DNA of 64,000 bases from Chiridota heheva (lineage: Eukaryota; Echinodermata; Holothuroidea; Apodida; Chiridotidae): positions 768,001 through 832,000 of the forward strand of contig JAIGNY010002044.1 in assembly GCA_020152595.1 (NCBI GenBank), given 5' to 3'. Under the pieces are notes generated by a model. That model saw nothing but the letters and a program-made list of their open reading frames with translations, searched no databases and had not been told where the DNA came from. Position numbers and translations under genes: made by a program. This document shows, piece after piece, positions 24,701 to 39,700 of the stretch. Positions within the stretch are counted from its first letter, which is position 1, and every line of letters begins with the position of its first letter.

Positions 24701-27700
24701 AACGAACCCCCTTTCTACTTAGATGTAAAAAGCTTAGCCTCTCCTATGCTTTTAGAGTCCTCACCAACACTCAGAACCCTGTTTACAACCTCATTAGGTA
24801 CCCCAATTTCTCCTCCCCTCTTTGATAGGACTAAAACCCTATCGCCCCCTTCAGCTTACGCATTAAATCAGACCTCTTTCAACTTGGCATCAACCCCACC
24901 ACTCTCGGCACCTATTCCTGGCCCACTTTTCCGCCTTGGGCCACCCCCTTCCTTCTGTCCACCTAGACCTCTCTACTTATAACAAAACTCAAACTCACCC
25001 TAATCTCTTCATCAATCTCCACAACCAAATCAAAGACCAACTCTCAAATTACACCTCTATCTATACTGATGGCTCCAAGGAAGGCAACAAGACAGCTGCT
25101 GCTGCCATCATCCAAGACATCACCCTCAGTAGCAGACTTCCTGACCACTCATCCATCTTTTCAGCCGAGGCTAAGGCCATTCTCCTCGCCCCTCAACTTT
25201 ATTGAGTACTCTCCTCTTAGTCACTTTGCCATTTTCTCTGACTCTAAGGCTGTTCTTACTTCATTACTCAATCTTAAATGGGATAACCTCACCTGCCACC
25301 TCCTCCTCCGAAACTCTTTTCTCCCACCCTCTGCAGGAAAAGTGTTCTTTTCTTCTGGATACCCAGCCATGTTGGCATCCCTGGCAATGACAGGGCTGAT
25401 ACAGCCGCTAAGCTTGCCCTTAACCTCCTCCCTTCCCTTTTCCCAAAACCCTCTCTGACATCAAACCGCTTTATCGCTTCTCTTGTTCGTGACCGCTGGC
25501 AAACCTTATGGAACTTCCAAATTGATAACAAACTCCATGTTATCCAGCCCACAATCCCGATCAAATCCACCATCAACAACCTTTCTCGGGATCGACAACG
25601 CTCATATTACCCGTCTTAGAATTGGTCACACCCACCTCACTCACTCCCACCTCCTTATTGGTTCCCCCAACCCCTCTGTAACAATTGCCACTGCATCCTT
25701 ACAATCCAACACGTTCTCCTTGCTTGCCCCCTGTACAACCTTCCCAGAGCTTCTCTCGCTCCCCACAACTCAATTGCTGAGTTCTTCCAAAAATCCTCCA
25801 GATAAAATAGTCTCCTTCCTTCAGCATGCATCCCTCTACAACCATATTTAATCCTCCTCTTCCACCCCCTCTCTACTCTGTTTTTAGTTTTTCCCATGCA
25901 CCTCCTCTCTCGATCACAGCTTTCTGGCTTTTGTTCTTGATTTTCTCTCATTCTTCCCCTGGTCTCTTTCCTTACTACCTCTAAAATGATCTGACCTCTC
26001 AGGCACAATTTGACCTTCGTTGTCGTGGTGCCGTTAAGACCTCATCAAACAAACAAACCAAAAGCTTACATCTCTCTGAGGGACGGTGAGTCCCACCTAA
26101 CCATTGCCATTATTTATCTGGTATTTTGTATATAGGTCAAAACAAATTGATGCTTTATACTTTATATTTGTTACTGTCTCAGAAAGTTTCATGAAAAGCC
26201 TGGAAGCTGATGCTGCAGCAAGAACACAAAGGAGGAAAGAGAAAACTAAGCTTGCCACAAAGCTCAAAGAAGACGGAAACAAGGCATTTAAGGAAGCAAA
26301 TTATGAAGAAGCCATCAAGCTGTACTCTGAAGGATTGAACCATCTCAAAGATATGGTTGTATTATACACAAACAGGGCCCAGGTGAGATTTCAACTTTCC
26401 CACTTTCATAGAATGATTGGAACCAAATTGAGAATGACAAGAGTTTTATTCCACTACCCTTATCTCTTCCCACAATGCTTAGTGCACAAATTTTTCCATA
26501 TTTTTTTTCATAGCTGATGTCAGATTGTTAGATTTTAAAGATATATGAAATCCACTTGTAACTGATTATGATTTTCGTAACTGTAAACCTCTTGAATCTT
26601 CACAAAAGGAAAATAAGATCAAAGGTGTTCAATCAGACCAGTTGTGATGTCACATCCTCACATTCCTTGAAGTCTTTATGTATTCTACTATGTTTTCCAA
26701 AAAAAAACTGCAGTCTGGTGTCTCTACACAAATGAGACAGAACTTTAAACTTGAGTTTTGCCTTTAATAACGGAATGAGATGTTGAAGTAATTTCTTCAC
26801 CAATTTGTTTCTTTTTAAGTCAACAGTCTAAATGAATTATAAAAGTTTTGGTTACACGAGGAGGTCTATGTGATGTAGATCATTTTTTCTGTATTTATGA
26901 TTATCATATTTTAGGGAAAATTTATTTAATGAAACCTATGATCATAATAAAGTTGTTATCATTACCAATGTTCCGTACCATTTTTATTCTTCTGGTGTGT
27001 CAGGCATACAATAGGATGTCAAGATTTGAGGAGGCTATGAAGGACTGTGACACAGCACTTTTACTTGATGAAGGCTGCACAAAAGCATTTATTCACAAAG
27101 GGAAGTCCCTGGTTGCCTTAAAGAAATATGAGGAGGCTGTCCAATGCTACCAAGAGATCCTGAAGCATAAACCAAACCAGGAGAAAATTGTTGAAGGTAA
27201 GTAGAATGAGACTTATCAACAATTGTGTCCATATTCAGTCAGAAGTATTCAGTGAGTGGCATATTTAGTCGTCGAGTGACATATTCAGTCAGGTACATAT
27301 TCAGTCAGTGACGTATTCAGCACAGTGACTTGTTCAGTCAGTCAGTGGCGTATTCATTCATTGACATATTCTTTCATTGACATATTCATTCATTGACTTA
27401 TTCAGTCAGTGACTTATTCACTAAATGATATATTGAGCCAGTGACTTATTCAGTCAGTAACATATTCATTCATTGACATATTTAGTCAGTGACTTATTCA
27501 GTCAGTGACATTCATTCAGTGACATTCATTCATTGACTTATTCAGCTAGTGACTTATTGATTCATTGACTTATTCAGCCAGTGACTTATTCAGTCAGTGA
27601 CATTCATTCAGTGACATTCATTCATTGACTTATTCAGCTAGTGACTTATTGATTCATTGACTTATTCAGCCAGTGATTTATTCAGCCAGTGACTTATTTA

Positions 27701-30700
27701 TTCAGTCAGTGCCACATTCATTTATTAACATATTCAGCCAGTGACTTATTCAGCACAGTGACTTATTCAGCACAGTGACTTGTTCAGCACAGTTACTTGT
27801 TCAGTCAGTCAGTGCCGTATTCATTTATTGACATATTCTTTCATTGACGTATTCATTCATTGATTCATTCAGTCAGTGACTTATTCAGTCAATGACTCAT
27901 TCAGTCAGATACTTATTAAGTCAGTGACATATTGAGTCAGTGACAGTGAAGTATTGAGTCAGATACATATTGAATCAGATACATATTCAGTCAGTAACTT
28001 ATTCAATCAGTGACTTATTTAGTCAGTGACTTATTCAGTCAGTGACTTATTCAGTCAGTAGCTTATGCAGTCAGTGACTTATTTAGTCAGTGACATATTC
28101 AGCCAGTGACATATTCAGTCAGATACTTATTCAGTCAGTGACTTATTCAGTCAAATACTTATTCAGTCAGTGACTTATTCAGTCAGATACTTATTCAGTC
28201 AGTGACTTATTCAGTCAGATACTTATTCAGTCAGTGATATATTCAGTCAATGACTTATTTAATTAGTGACATATTCAGTCAGATACATATTCAGTCAATG
28301 ACTTATTCAGTCAGACACTTATTCAGTCAATGACTTATTCAGTCAGATAGTTATTCAGTCAGTGACTTATTCAGTCAGATACTTATTCAGTTAGTGACTT
28401 ATTCAATCAGTGACTTATTCAGCTAGTGACATATTTAAATACTTATTCAGTCAGTGACTTATTGAGTCAGTGACTTATTCAGTCAGATACTTATTCAGTC
28501 AGTGACTTATTCAGTCAGATACTTATTCAGTCAGTGATATATTTAGTCAATGACTTATTTAGTTAGTGACCTATTTAGTCAGATACTTATGCAGTCAATG
28601 ACTTATTCAGTCATACTTATTCAGTCAATGACTTATTCGGTCAGATACTTATTCAGTCAGTGACTTATTCAGTCAGATAGTTGTTTAGTCAGTGACTTAT
28701 TCAGTCAGTGACTTATTCAGTTAGTGACATATTTAGATACTTATTCAGTCAGTGACTTATTGAGTCAGTGACTTATTCCATTGGTGACATATTATGTCAG
28801 TGACTATTTCAGTTATTGTTAGCTACACATTTTTGAGTAATATCTTGATATGATATCTTAAAAGTTTTTAAAATGAAAATTAGTTTAAACTGTCTGCTTT
28901 TCTTTATTTTCAATTTGCAAATCTTCTTTGTCAGTATACATTTTATGAGCTATACTGGACAAATGGACAAAGAAGCCACTAAACCTTTCTCTCGTGTAAT
29001 CTCTTAATCTCGTGTAATCTCTTAATCTCGTATAATCTCCTAATCTCTTTCTCTTAACCTGCTAACTTTCAGTATTACAGGTCACTTACAGTAAACTCAA
29101 GTATAATCTTACCAAGACTTTCATTTTTTTCTTTTCAGAGTATGTCCAGTCAGCCATTCAAGCCCAAAAAGCTGCAGAATCAGAGGCAAAAGCAGCTCAG
29201 TTGTTTTTAGAGGGCAGTGCTCATGCCACAAATGTTGTCCAGGTGCTTGAGAAGCTGCGGAGAGAAGGCAAACCCACAGTGTATTATGGTGGAGGGCTTG
29301 GCGTTCTTGCTGACATGCTTAGAGATGGTAGGTATCTAACAAACTACTTAATTTTTTTCATGGAAGCCCAAATAGGTTTTAATGCTTGTTTGTATTTGGG
29401 TTTATATTTAATAGCTTTCAAAGAATAGTGAGAGCTATTCTGTTACCCCTGGCATTGGCGTCGGCCTCTGGCTAAGGTATTTGGAAGAGTTTCTCTTTGG
29501 TTATGTTTGTTGTTTAACATTTTTTGGAAGACTTTTTTTTGTTATGGTATGACATTCCTGACATGAATAGCAATTAGAATATTTGTCTCTTGGCATGAAG
29601 GAAAAGTCGAACAATAGAACATGCTCTCTTCTCTTGTAATTTAAAATTTTATTTTTAAGATTTAATTTGTAAAAAAAGAAGAGAAAAAAACTTGGAAATT
29701 GTATTGTATTGTAGTTTCTTGCAGAATACCTTTGCAAAATATAAGCATGCTTTCTGTCTTTAAAAATCTTTGGCTATAAACATTTTAAGTCAAGAGTATT
29801 GATGTTTGTAGAGGTGCTGTGGCTTAGTGGTTTAGGAGTCATGCTCGTATTCGAGATGTACCGAGTTGAAAACAAGCAATTAGAATATTTGTCTCTTGGC
29901 ATGAAGGAAAAGTCAAACAATAAAACATGCTCTCTTCTCTTGTAATTTAAAATTTTATTTTTAAGATTTAATTTGTAAAAAAAGAAGAGAAAAAAACTTG
30001 GAAATTGTATTGTATTGTAGTTTCTTGCAGAATACCTTTGCAAAATATAAGCATGCTTTCTGTCTTTAAAAATCTTTGGCTATAAACATTTTAAGTCAAG
30101 AGTATTGATGTTTGTAGAGGTGCTGTGGCTTAGTGGTTTAGGAGTCATGCTCGTATTCGAGATGTGCCGAGTTGAAAACAAGCAATTAGAATATTTGTCT
30201 CTTGGCATGAAGGAAAAGTCAAACAATAAAACAATCTTGTAATTTAAAAAAAGATTTAATTGGTAAAAAGAAGAGAAAAAAACTTGGAAATTGTATTGTA
30301 TTGTAGTTTCTTGCAGAATACCTTTGCAAAATATAAGCATGCTTTCTGTCTTTAAAAATCTTTGGCTATAAACATTTTAAGTCAAGAGTATTGATGTTTG
30401 TAGAGGTGCTGTGGCTTAGTGGTTTAGGAGTCATGCTCGTATTCGAGATGTACCGAGTTCGATTCCTGTCGTGAGCGCTGCAATGTGTCCTTGAGCAAGA
30501 CACTTTACTCTACTTGCTTCAGTTTACTCAGCTGTAAAATGAGTACCAGCTCTGCTGGGGAGTTAATCTGCGATGGACTGGCATCCATCTAGGGGGAGTC
30601 TTGTACTTTTATCTGCTTGCGCCGTGGAAACCGGGATAAGCACTGGCCCAATAAGCCTAATGGCTTGGATGGATTTAGCTTTTGATGTTTGTAAGCACCT

Positions 30701-33700
30701 TTAAGTTTTCCGTAGAAGATCTTGAAACCATAGTTGCATTGTAAAACCCTACCGTGATACAGATGATAGGGGAGGGTTTGAGGTCACTCAGAATGTAAAC
30801 AAGGGAGTTATCTATAATACAAAAAGTACTGCATCTTTTTATATTGGGGAATTGTAACGACCATGAAAAGAAGTCAAAATAGTTCTCAAATGTATGTTTT
30901 AGTGAACAAAATGTAGAGTGCTTAGTGAAAAGGGGCAGGGTGGAGGCAATAAGGGGCAGGGTGGAGGCAATAAGGGACAGGGTGGAGGCAATAAGGGGCA
31001 GGGTGGAGCACTCCTCTGACAAAGGAAAACTAGGGACCTGCATTGAATGTTTGTCATTACCTCACAAGAAATGTAAGTTTGATATTTGTTCATTTTGTTG
31101 AAAGTGGCTCACACATAGAGAGTATATTGCATTGCACAGAAAAGTATTCACAAAAGCATTGAGTTCAAGCCTGGGCTAAGTCAAACCAGCGACTGTAAAA
31201 ATGGTGCCTGTTGCAATCTTTTCTGTCGCTCAGCATTTGGAAGGTACAACAGTGCAATAATATGAAGTTTAGGTTAGAAAAGGAAAAGTAGAATTCTATG
31301 CATTATTGGGCCAAAAATGTATATAAATGTTTCAAAACATTTAAACAAAAACTGCAGTGCCTCAGTGGTTAAGGTGTCTTGCTCGTATGCCAAAGGTACT
31401 GGATCCTATTCCTGCCGAGCGCTGCGTTGTGTCTCTAAGCAAGACACTTTGCACCACTTGATCATTTCAACTGAGCTGTAAAATGAGTACCAGCATTGTT
31501 GAGGAGTCACTATGTGATGGATTGACCTCCCATCCACAGGAGTCATGTGCCCCCATCTGCTTACACCAAGGAAACCAGGGATAAGCACAGGCCCTATGGG
31601 CCTAATGGCTCAGATGGATTTGAACTTTTGTAACTTCTTTACTATACAGTGGTGATTTGTAATAGGTGGTCCGCGGACCAAATCTGGCACGCCAGACAAT
31701 CCAATCTGGTCCGCGAACAATAGTCATTATAATGCAATACAGTGCATTGCATGTAAGATCAATCGAATGAGATCGGTAAAAATCGCAGAATACTCGTTTA
31801 TTTGTGTTTTTCTTAGGCAGATCAGCCCACTAAAACATCGTGGTTTATCAAATAAAATGTTATCTTTAGTTCCGCTATAAATTGGGCTCGTTGCTTGTCA
31901 ATGGAAGGTGGATAAGACTCTGAGAAGAGAACTGCCAACATCTGCCGTGCATCCTTCTAATTGCGCACGCTCTTAATTTGTTTGTATTCAGGGTTTGTTT
32001 TGACAGGTTTTTGTCACATGATGCTGGTTTTGCCACGCAATTGGCCCATGGCCTGAAGCTGTTGTGAAATGATGTCCATTCGCAAAATGTAATTAAGAAC
32101 CCTTGCTATACAGTAAGACTGATTAGAAGAACAACTGCTTACAGAACACGAAAACAACATTTTTTGTTGATTTTAGATACATCAAGAACATTGTTTCGAA
32201 GTCACGATGGATGGAAAGTATTCTCAGAGAATAGAACAATATCAAGGTAAAAGACTTTACATGACTTTACATTGTACATGAGGCAATTCATGTATTACAA
32301 CATGTTTACCATCTTTACAAGAAAAAGTAGTCCTTCTAAGATTTTACTTCTCTTTTATAGTTCATTGTTTACATATTATTTGAATGTTTATTGGGTTAAT
32401 TACCTCCGCCAATGAAGTTGGACAGAGGTTATGTTTTTTCCTGTGTTTGTTTGTTTGTCTGTTTGTTTGTCTGTTTGTTTACAATCAAGATATCTCAAGA
32501 ACTGATCATTGGATTTGGATTAAATTGTATGTGTGTTGTGTTTGTTGCTTAGGGAGAGGTGATTAAAATTTGAGATATATTGGAACAGGGGAAAGGAACA
32601 AATGGAGGGGTGGGGATGAGATCTGTCAAGACTTGTAGTTTAAACTTTCCAATGGAATGTGCTGAGCAATGATTTAATGTCTTAAAAGAATTTCCAAACA
32701 ATCCATTTTCTGGACTCTCATGAAAATCTAATGTAATGGTTGGTTATCAAGGAAAATGAAAACAATTGCTTTTGGCATAAATGAAGAAGATGGAATGTGA
32801 ATCTTCCCTGAAAAGAACTTAAACAATGAATACTTAGCCTAAATAGAAATGAAAACAATGAAGGTAGAGAACCCCGAAGTGTTTATAAATCTCTTTCTCT
32901 CTTGGTGCCAAATCTGGAACAGACATTGGCGATCATAGCCCTTCAGTCACCTCTGTTTAAAGCTAAATGCATAAACGTATTGTTACTTACGCTGTTGTTG
33001 GTTGCCCAGTTGTCTAAACTTTGGACATATTTACCTCGCTGCCTTCCTCTGCTATTAAATATTTATAAGTGCAAATATCAAATACTGATTAAAAGTGAGG
33101 AAGAGATTTGGGGATACAAATTATTGGGTCTAGGATTTCTTTATTGGAGATGGGAGTAAACTTACACAATGTTAGGCGATAGGCTGATAGGCATGTTGGA
33201 ATTATCAAGTGGGAAAAGATTATGCACTCTACAGATTACTAAAGTTCCAGTTGTAATTTGTGGAGGGAGAAAAAGTACTTGTGTTTCTGTTAATTTGTAT
33301 GTGTGTTCCAATTGTTGAAAAAAAGCTTGCATTCAATTCAGTTGTTCTACATTTAGCAACATTTAAATCCCAGGAGAGTATTCCACCTGGGAATTTTCTC
33401 ATCTGAAATTTTTTCTGACCGACGTTTAGGCAAAATCACAACTTGGATGAGCTGGTCCAAGTTGGGACCAGTTTACCCAAGTTGAGAATATATTCAATCC
33501 AAGTTGGTACTAGTCCATACAAATTGGGATTATAATATTCAATCCAAGTTGGGTATTATAATATTCAATCCAAGTTGGGACCAGTCCATCCGAACTGGGA
33601 TTATAATATTCAATCTAAGTTGGGTGTTATAATATTCAATCCAAGTTGGGACTAGTCCATCCAAGTTGGGTATTATAATATTCAATCTAAGTTGGGTATT

Positions 33701-36700
33701 ATGATATTCAATTCAAGTTGGGACCAGTTTGTCTTTATTAGGACTCCCAACTGGCCTCAGCTGAAATTTAATGCTGGGGTTGAATTTGATACGTTTTATC
33801 TTTATGTAGGTACAAAATAAATTTATTATCTATTTCATAATTAGGTGAATACAAATTGAGCTACAAATTGATAATTGTTTGATATTTTGTGATTATTTTC
33901 CTACACATAGGAGCCTGGAGAAAGCAAGTAATGGCTCCAAAGCAAGGGATGTGATAGAGCTTGTCCTATCTGCATTAGATCTCATAAACAGGTCCATTAC
34001 TGATAATGGTATGTAAATTTATTCAACTTTAGGTTTTGAACATTTTCAAAGTAAACTTCTTTTGATTTATGTAGATCTAACAGAAATTATGATGTCTTTG
34101 GAATTAATTGTCAGAAACTGTTCGATTAATTAAATTTTCTTTTATCTTAAGTTTTTGTTTATCTTAAGTCTTTGTTTATTTAATTGTAATTTTCTTGAGA
34201 TCTTGTGGTTTTAAAACTATTAGAAATTAAAAAAACTAGTAAAACAGAATAGGAATTAAGGAAAGTAACTATAATTTGCCACCACAAATTTCAGTAATTG
34301 AAGAGAAAAAAATTCTTTTAAAAACAATTGTTACAAAAGTGAGGATGAGGTTGCCAACCTCCTTCTGTAGACTTTCTACACCAGTCATTTTCATAAAAAT
34401 TTGTCATATCTTTAAAATGCAATGATACTGTAGTAGTTTTTTCAGCATTCTATTTTGCCCTCTATAACTTAATGTAGACATGTCAGACCACTAAGCATGC
34501 TATTCATTTGGTAGGATTTATGACCCAAGGTCATCAGACTGCATAGTAATTGCGTGCCGCTGGAGTGAAAACAAAGTGATTTGCTGTGTTTGTTTACATA
34601 TCATATGGCTGAATTTCAACCACTTAAGGCACAAATTTGCCTTTCAGGCAACGTATGATGATCGATTCAGGATATGTGGCATCACTTTGTTGAGTTTTCG
34701 ATAAAGATATATCACCATTTTTGGTAAATTAGAAATTTTGCGACTCAACCCAAATTTCAACCATGCTGTGAATAAACATGTCTACTTAGCAGGTGTACCA
34801 GTAAAATGTACAATGTCCGATCATCCGTAAAAATTGATATAAACTTCAATTAATTGTTATTCCTAACTGCACAATTAACTAACGAAGCATCTAATTAGTA
34901 AAAATGGAGATTAATTAACAATTTGCAATCGTAAACAATTTGTCCGACTTTGAATACCACATGCAGACACATACAGGCTTACCCTTTGCCCTAATGCGCA
35001 AAGCTTTGTTTTTACTCCAGTAAATAACGTCTACTCCCAGAAGTGATGGCACCAACCAAGTGAATATTTCCAGGTATCTTCTTTGCCTGCATCTGTGTCT
35101 TCCCCCTTTCTCTCCAACAGATGAGAATCTCAAATGTTTGATGGAGAAGCAAGATCTGCTAGACATACTACTAGGTCTTATGGGCAGTGGGTCGCCATCT
35201 TTATCCATCAAATGTGTCTCGCTTTTATTGAAGATGTCTTGCAACCCCTTGGGCAGGAATGGAATCATTAACATATTTGATAGCACCAGGTAATTGTGTG
35301 GTCATGTAGACATCATTGCTCATACTTTAGATCTTTATATTTTATGTTTTAAAATAACTTTGTAAATTTTTGCAAGAACTTGACTAAATTTATATTAGTT
35401 CTATTTTAATTTTTAATCAAGATTTAGACACTTTCATCTTTCAGAATGTTATATTGTTTGTTTGAACAAATCGAGCATCATTTTGTAATTCATAAACAAA
35501 TGGTTTGGTTTCCAATATTTCTTATGTGTTATGCATTTTGGGAAAAGATCTTTTTGTTGAAGATACATGGACAGAAAGCAACAAAAGATATATGGACAGA
35601 AAGCAACAAATTGAGTTTAATTACAAAGAGATAAGAATTTCCTTATTAAAATAAACAATGAAAATGACAAAAGAAAGGGGGAGGGTGTGGGGAACAAGTT
35701 TGATTAAAATGAGTTCAACTGCTAGGAGCGGGGAGAAACAGTTGATATTTTTACATCATTTTGAATTCTAAAGCCCTATTATGATAAGTTAGATTTTGAA
35801 TTCTCGAGTTTAAATTTCATTGGAATTTTGTGACATTACAAAGAGATAACCCCTAAATTTCCTTATTAACTTTCAATCCTTTACTGCAAGTAGGAGCGGG
35901 GAGGGAACAGTTGACTATGGCTAAGAGATCTTGCTTGTCCATATTATACCCCCAATCAAAAGTTGGGAGAAACAGTTTGATGATTGTCAGTGACTGCAAT
36001 TAGGAGCGGGGGGGGGAGAAACAGTTTGATGATTGTCAGTGACTGCAATTAGAAGGGGGGGTGGGGAGAAACAGTTTGATGATTGTCAGTGACTGCAATT
36101 TAGAGTTGGTGGGGGAAACAGTTTGATGATTGTCAGGGACTGCAATTAGTTTGGAGTCAGCAATTAGGAGCGGGGAGAAACAGTTTGATGATTGTCAGTG
36201 ACTGCAATTAGGAGCGGGGGAAGAAACAGTTTGATGATTGTCAGTGACTGCAATTAGGAGCAGGGGAGAAAAGTTTGAGTTTGATGATTGCAGGAGGGGG
36301 GAGAAACAGTTTGTGATTGGGGGTAGGAGCGGGGGAGAAACAGTTTGATGATTGTCAGTGACTGCAATTTATGATTGTCAGTGACTGCAATTAGGAGGGG
36401 AAGAAACAGTTTGATGATTGTCAGTGACTGCAATTAGGCAATTAGGAGCGGAGGAAAAACAGTTTGATGATTGTCAGTGACTGCAATTAGGAGCAGGGGA
36501 AGAAACAGTTTGATGGGGTGGGGAGAGTTTGAATTGTCAGTTTAGGAGTGGGGAGGAAAAAACAGTTTGATGATTGTCAGTGACTGCAATTAGGAGTTTG
36601 ATGATTGGTGAGCAAAACATGATTGTCAGTGGGTCAGTGGGAGGGAAACAGTTTGATGATTGTCAGTGACTGCAATTAGTGGGCGGAGAGAAACAGTTTG

Positions 36701-39700
36701 ATGAGAGAAATTTAAAAGAATTATGTTATATTCTTATTGATGCATTACAGTCTTTCATATATTCATATTTTTCTCATTTAGGTTACTGGTCGCTTTACTG
36801 ACATTTGTGCAGACATCGGAAACAGGTTCGGCAGAAGCAGCCAAACTTCTCAATAATTTGGCTCTGGAAAAGAAGTAAGACTTGTTTATTCCAGGTATCC
36901 TGGACAAAAGTTGTTGGCCTTTTTTTTTTTCACCCTTGCACCCACCCTGTCTTAATGTTGGAAGTGAATGTTGAAAGTTGCAGGTTCATGTTATGTCCAA
37001 ACTTTGGGAAATGGGGTAGAAGGGAAAAAGATAGTCACAATATTTTTCCAGGATAATAGTTTAGGTTAGTTTGAGGACACCCACATTTTATTAACAGCTG
37101 CATAAATGGTTTTAAATCAAATTTGTTACCAAATATAATCCAAAAGTGGTCAATATTATAAATGTAGTATTTGGATAATTTCTCTGTCTTATTGTCAAGC
37201 TAGCAGACAAGTAACAATATCACAAGAATTACATCTTGAGAGGTATAAAGCCTTTGTTAAATATCAAAACTATCTTTATGCAAAAACTGTTGATTTTATT
37301 TTGTGCTGTAAAATCATAATATGCAAATGGGATACCTATAAAATAAAACATTAAAAATGGGTGCAAATATAACATGACAGAAGTGCTGGAATAACACAGA
37401 AACGTCTGACCAGTGGACTTAGTTCCAATGTGGTCCTATGTTTTGTTTCTTTGAAGCAATTATGCTGATAAGTTTCTCAAAGTGTGTGACTAGGGTGTGA
37501 GATTAACATGAAATGTTGTTTTGATGTGCTTAAAACTAATTTGATCATTTAGTGATGGGTACAGGGCTGGAAAAATCACTGCTTGTCATTGTGGCTGTAG
37601 AAATATTATAATATACTGTGGTGCTTACACATTTAATTAAGCATCACCAAGCTGTATAAATGATTGGCGAGTGCTTTTTTTGTATTTTTCCAACCCTGGC
37701 TGTGCATGATCGAGAATATACTAAATCAAGGCTGGGATATATTTGGGACCCACAGGGCCAACATGAACCTTTCTTTCAATTTTTGGAAATATCTTTTAGG
37801 ACTTTTTAAGTATGGAGACAAATTTTGTTGACAAAAACTGAAGCCTTTTGCATCTTAGAATCAGCTGATGTTGCATCATTATAGTTGGTTCCTTATTCCT
37901 TGTTAGCAATGTAATAAACAATGGCAGTGTTTTGATTCATTGCAGCTTTAAGACCACTGGTTATATGATTATGTATTTTTGCCTTTCACAGGTTTGTGAA
38001 TCAATTCAGGGAAAAGTTTGAATCGGAAGTGCTTCCGGCAATTATAAAGCTAATGGTAAGAAGTTTGAAGCACCTTATCTTTATATTAAAAACTAAAATG
38101 TTTAAATAGCACATCATGATTTATATTTGTATGAAGCTGAAGTCCTCCAAAGTTTGTTTTATTTCTTGATCGAATAATATTTTCATCATAAACTTTAAAA
38201 CAACTTTATATCATCTATTTGACACACCATTCTTGCACTTTGTAGTTTTTCCTGCATCATCTCACAATTAATAACTGTTTTTTGTGGAGCCTGCGAAGCA
38301 GAAAAAAGTATAGCAGTCAATCTGTCATTAGCGTCCACAATAAGTTTAACCTATACTGGAACGTTGCTGGTATTTTGAAATTTCTCACCTCAATAGAATC
38401 AAGAACAATAGACCTTGGTCTGAATAGAAATTGTATGTACTTCACAAAAAGAAGTTCTGGCCTGAAAAAACTGCTTCAAATTTAATTATGCGAGACTTTC
38501 CTACTTGCAAATTTCTAGTTTAATTGGATGTAAATTTGCAGTGATTATGTGCTGAATATTCATCAAATGTACTCTCTCATATTTTACTTCTTAAACTGAG
38601 AACATCTTCCTTGTATCTACTATAGGGGATGGATCTTATATAGACTTATTGTCAGCTTCTGGGAATCCCCTCAACTGTAGAGGGTGCATTTATATAACTA
38701 TATTAGTGTTGATTATTTTGTTAACTTTTGAATTGTTTAATTTGTAAATATTGTTATGTATATTTACATAACATGTTATTACATAAGTATGTTCTTTCAA
38801 TTCAAGAAGATTGAAATAAAGTTTGGTTGAAATTAATAGAATTAAATTGAATAATTTTGACTAAATAAAAGTGTCTACCCTTGAACATCATAGAATTGGA
38901 ACTTATATTTGCAATTGATCAAACCACCAATATTTTAATTTCTGCATTTTTCTCTTTTCATTGCAGGCAAATACTTCCAGTGTGACACCGACAGTGCTTC
39001 CATCTTGTTTTTCTTTCATGGGAAATATGGCTCACGATGCATACATTAGAAAGAAGATGTGCGAGAGCATGGACTTTGGGAAGCTGCTGCAGAATTACTG
39101 GTTTGAGAATATTTGTCATAAACCAAAAATTCAGAATTTTTGTTTAGTTTCAAAGGAGCATTAGACCAAAAAGTGATGGCCTTATTTTCCGGAATTTCAC
39201 AGATATATTATCCACAACAGATCAATAAACTTCATGCCTTCTATAGCCCTTGGGTGACATGAGGGCAAAGGTCACTTGAATATTCATATTAACCGGAAAA
39301 TTGTTATACCATTGTGTGCTATATAAGCTTTTTATTTTTGGAAAGATTCCCTAAAACTACGCCCTCACTTTTCAGTCTAATGCTCCTTTATAGTTATGGG
39401 ACATTTACTTTGCAGGAAGTCAATTGCGTTTACCTGGAAAATTGATGAATAATCATGTCCATGTGGGAGAAGGTCCCATAAGAAAAGAGAATGGTGAAGA
39501 AAGAATTGAAAAATAAGTCATGAGTGAAACAATCTAGTGTAAAGCTTGACTGAGTCTCTCGTGTACTTTTTACATGTTGGCTGGTTGTTGGGGTTTAACG
39601 GCACGACGACAGCAATGGTAGTTGTGCCAGAGAGATTAGATTATGCAAGAGGAGGAGAAAAGGAGATAGTGAGGTAAGTTGGGGTTAGAAAGGGAGAGAA

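Noticed and set aside
27230-28820. CRISPR-like array
   Set aside because: Short direct repeats without unique spacers in a eukaryotic intron; it is a minisatellite.
29501-30340. Three similar minus-strand frames starting MQRYSARNYNTIQF
   Set aside because: They are copies of one chance frame in the 306-bp triplication, not a gene family.
30405-30470. tRNA gene candidates at the SINE heads
   Set aside because: A and B boxes are present, but no complete cloverleaf is apparent and the downstream body is the SINE.
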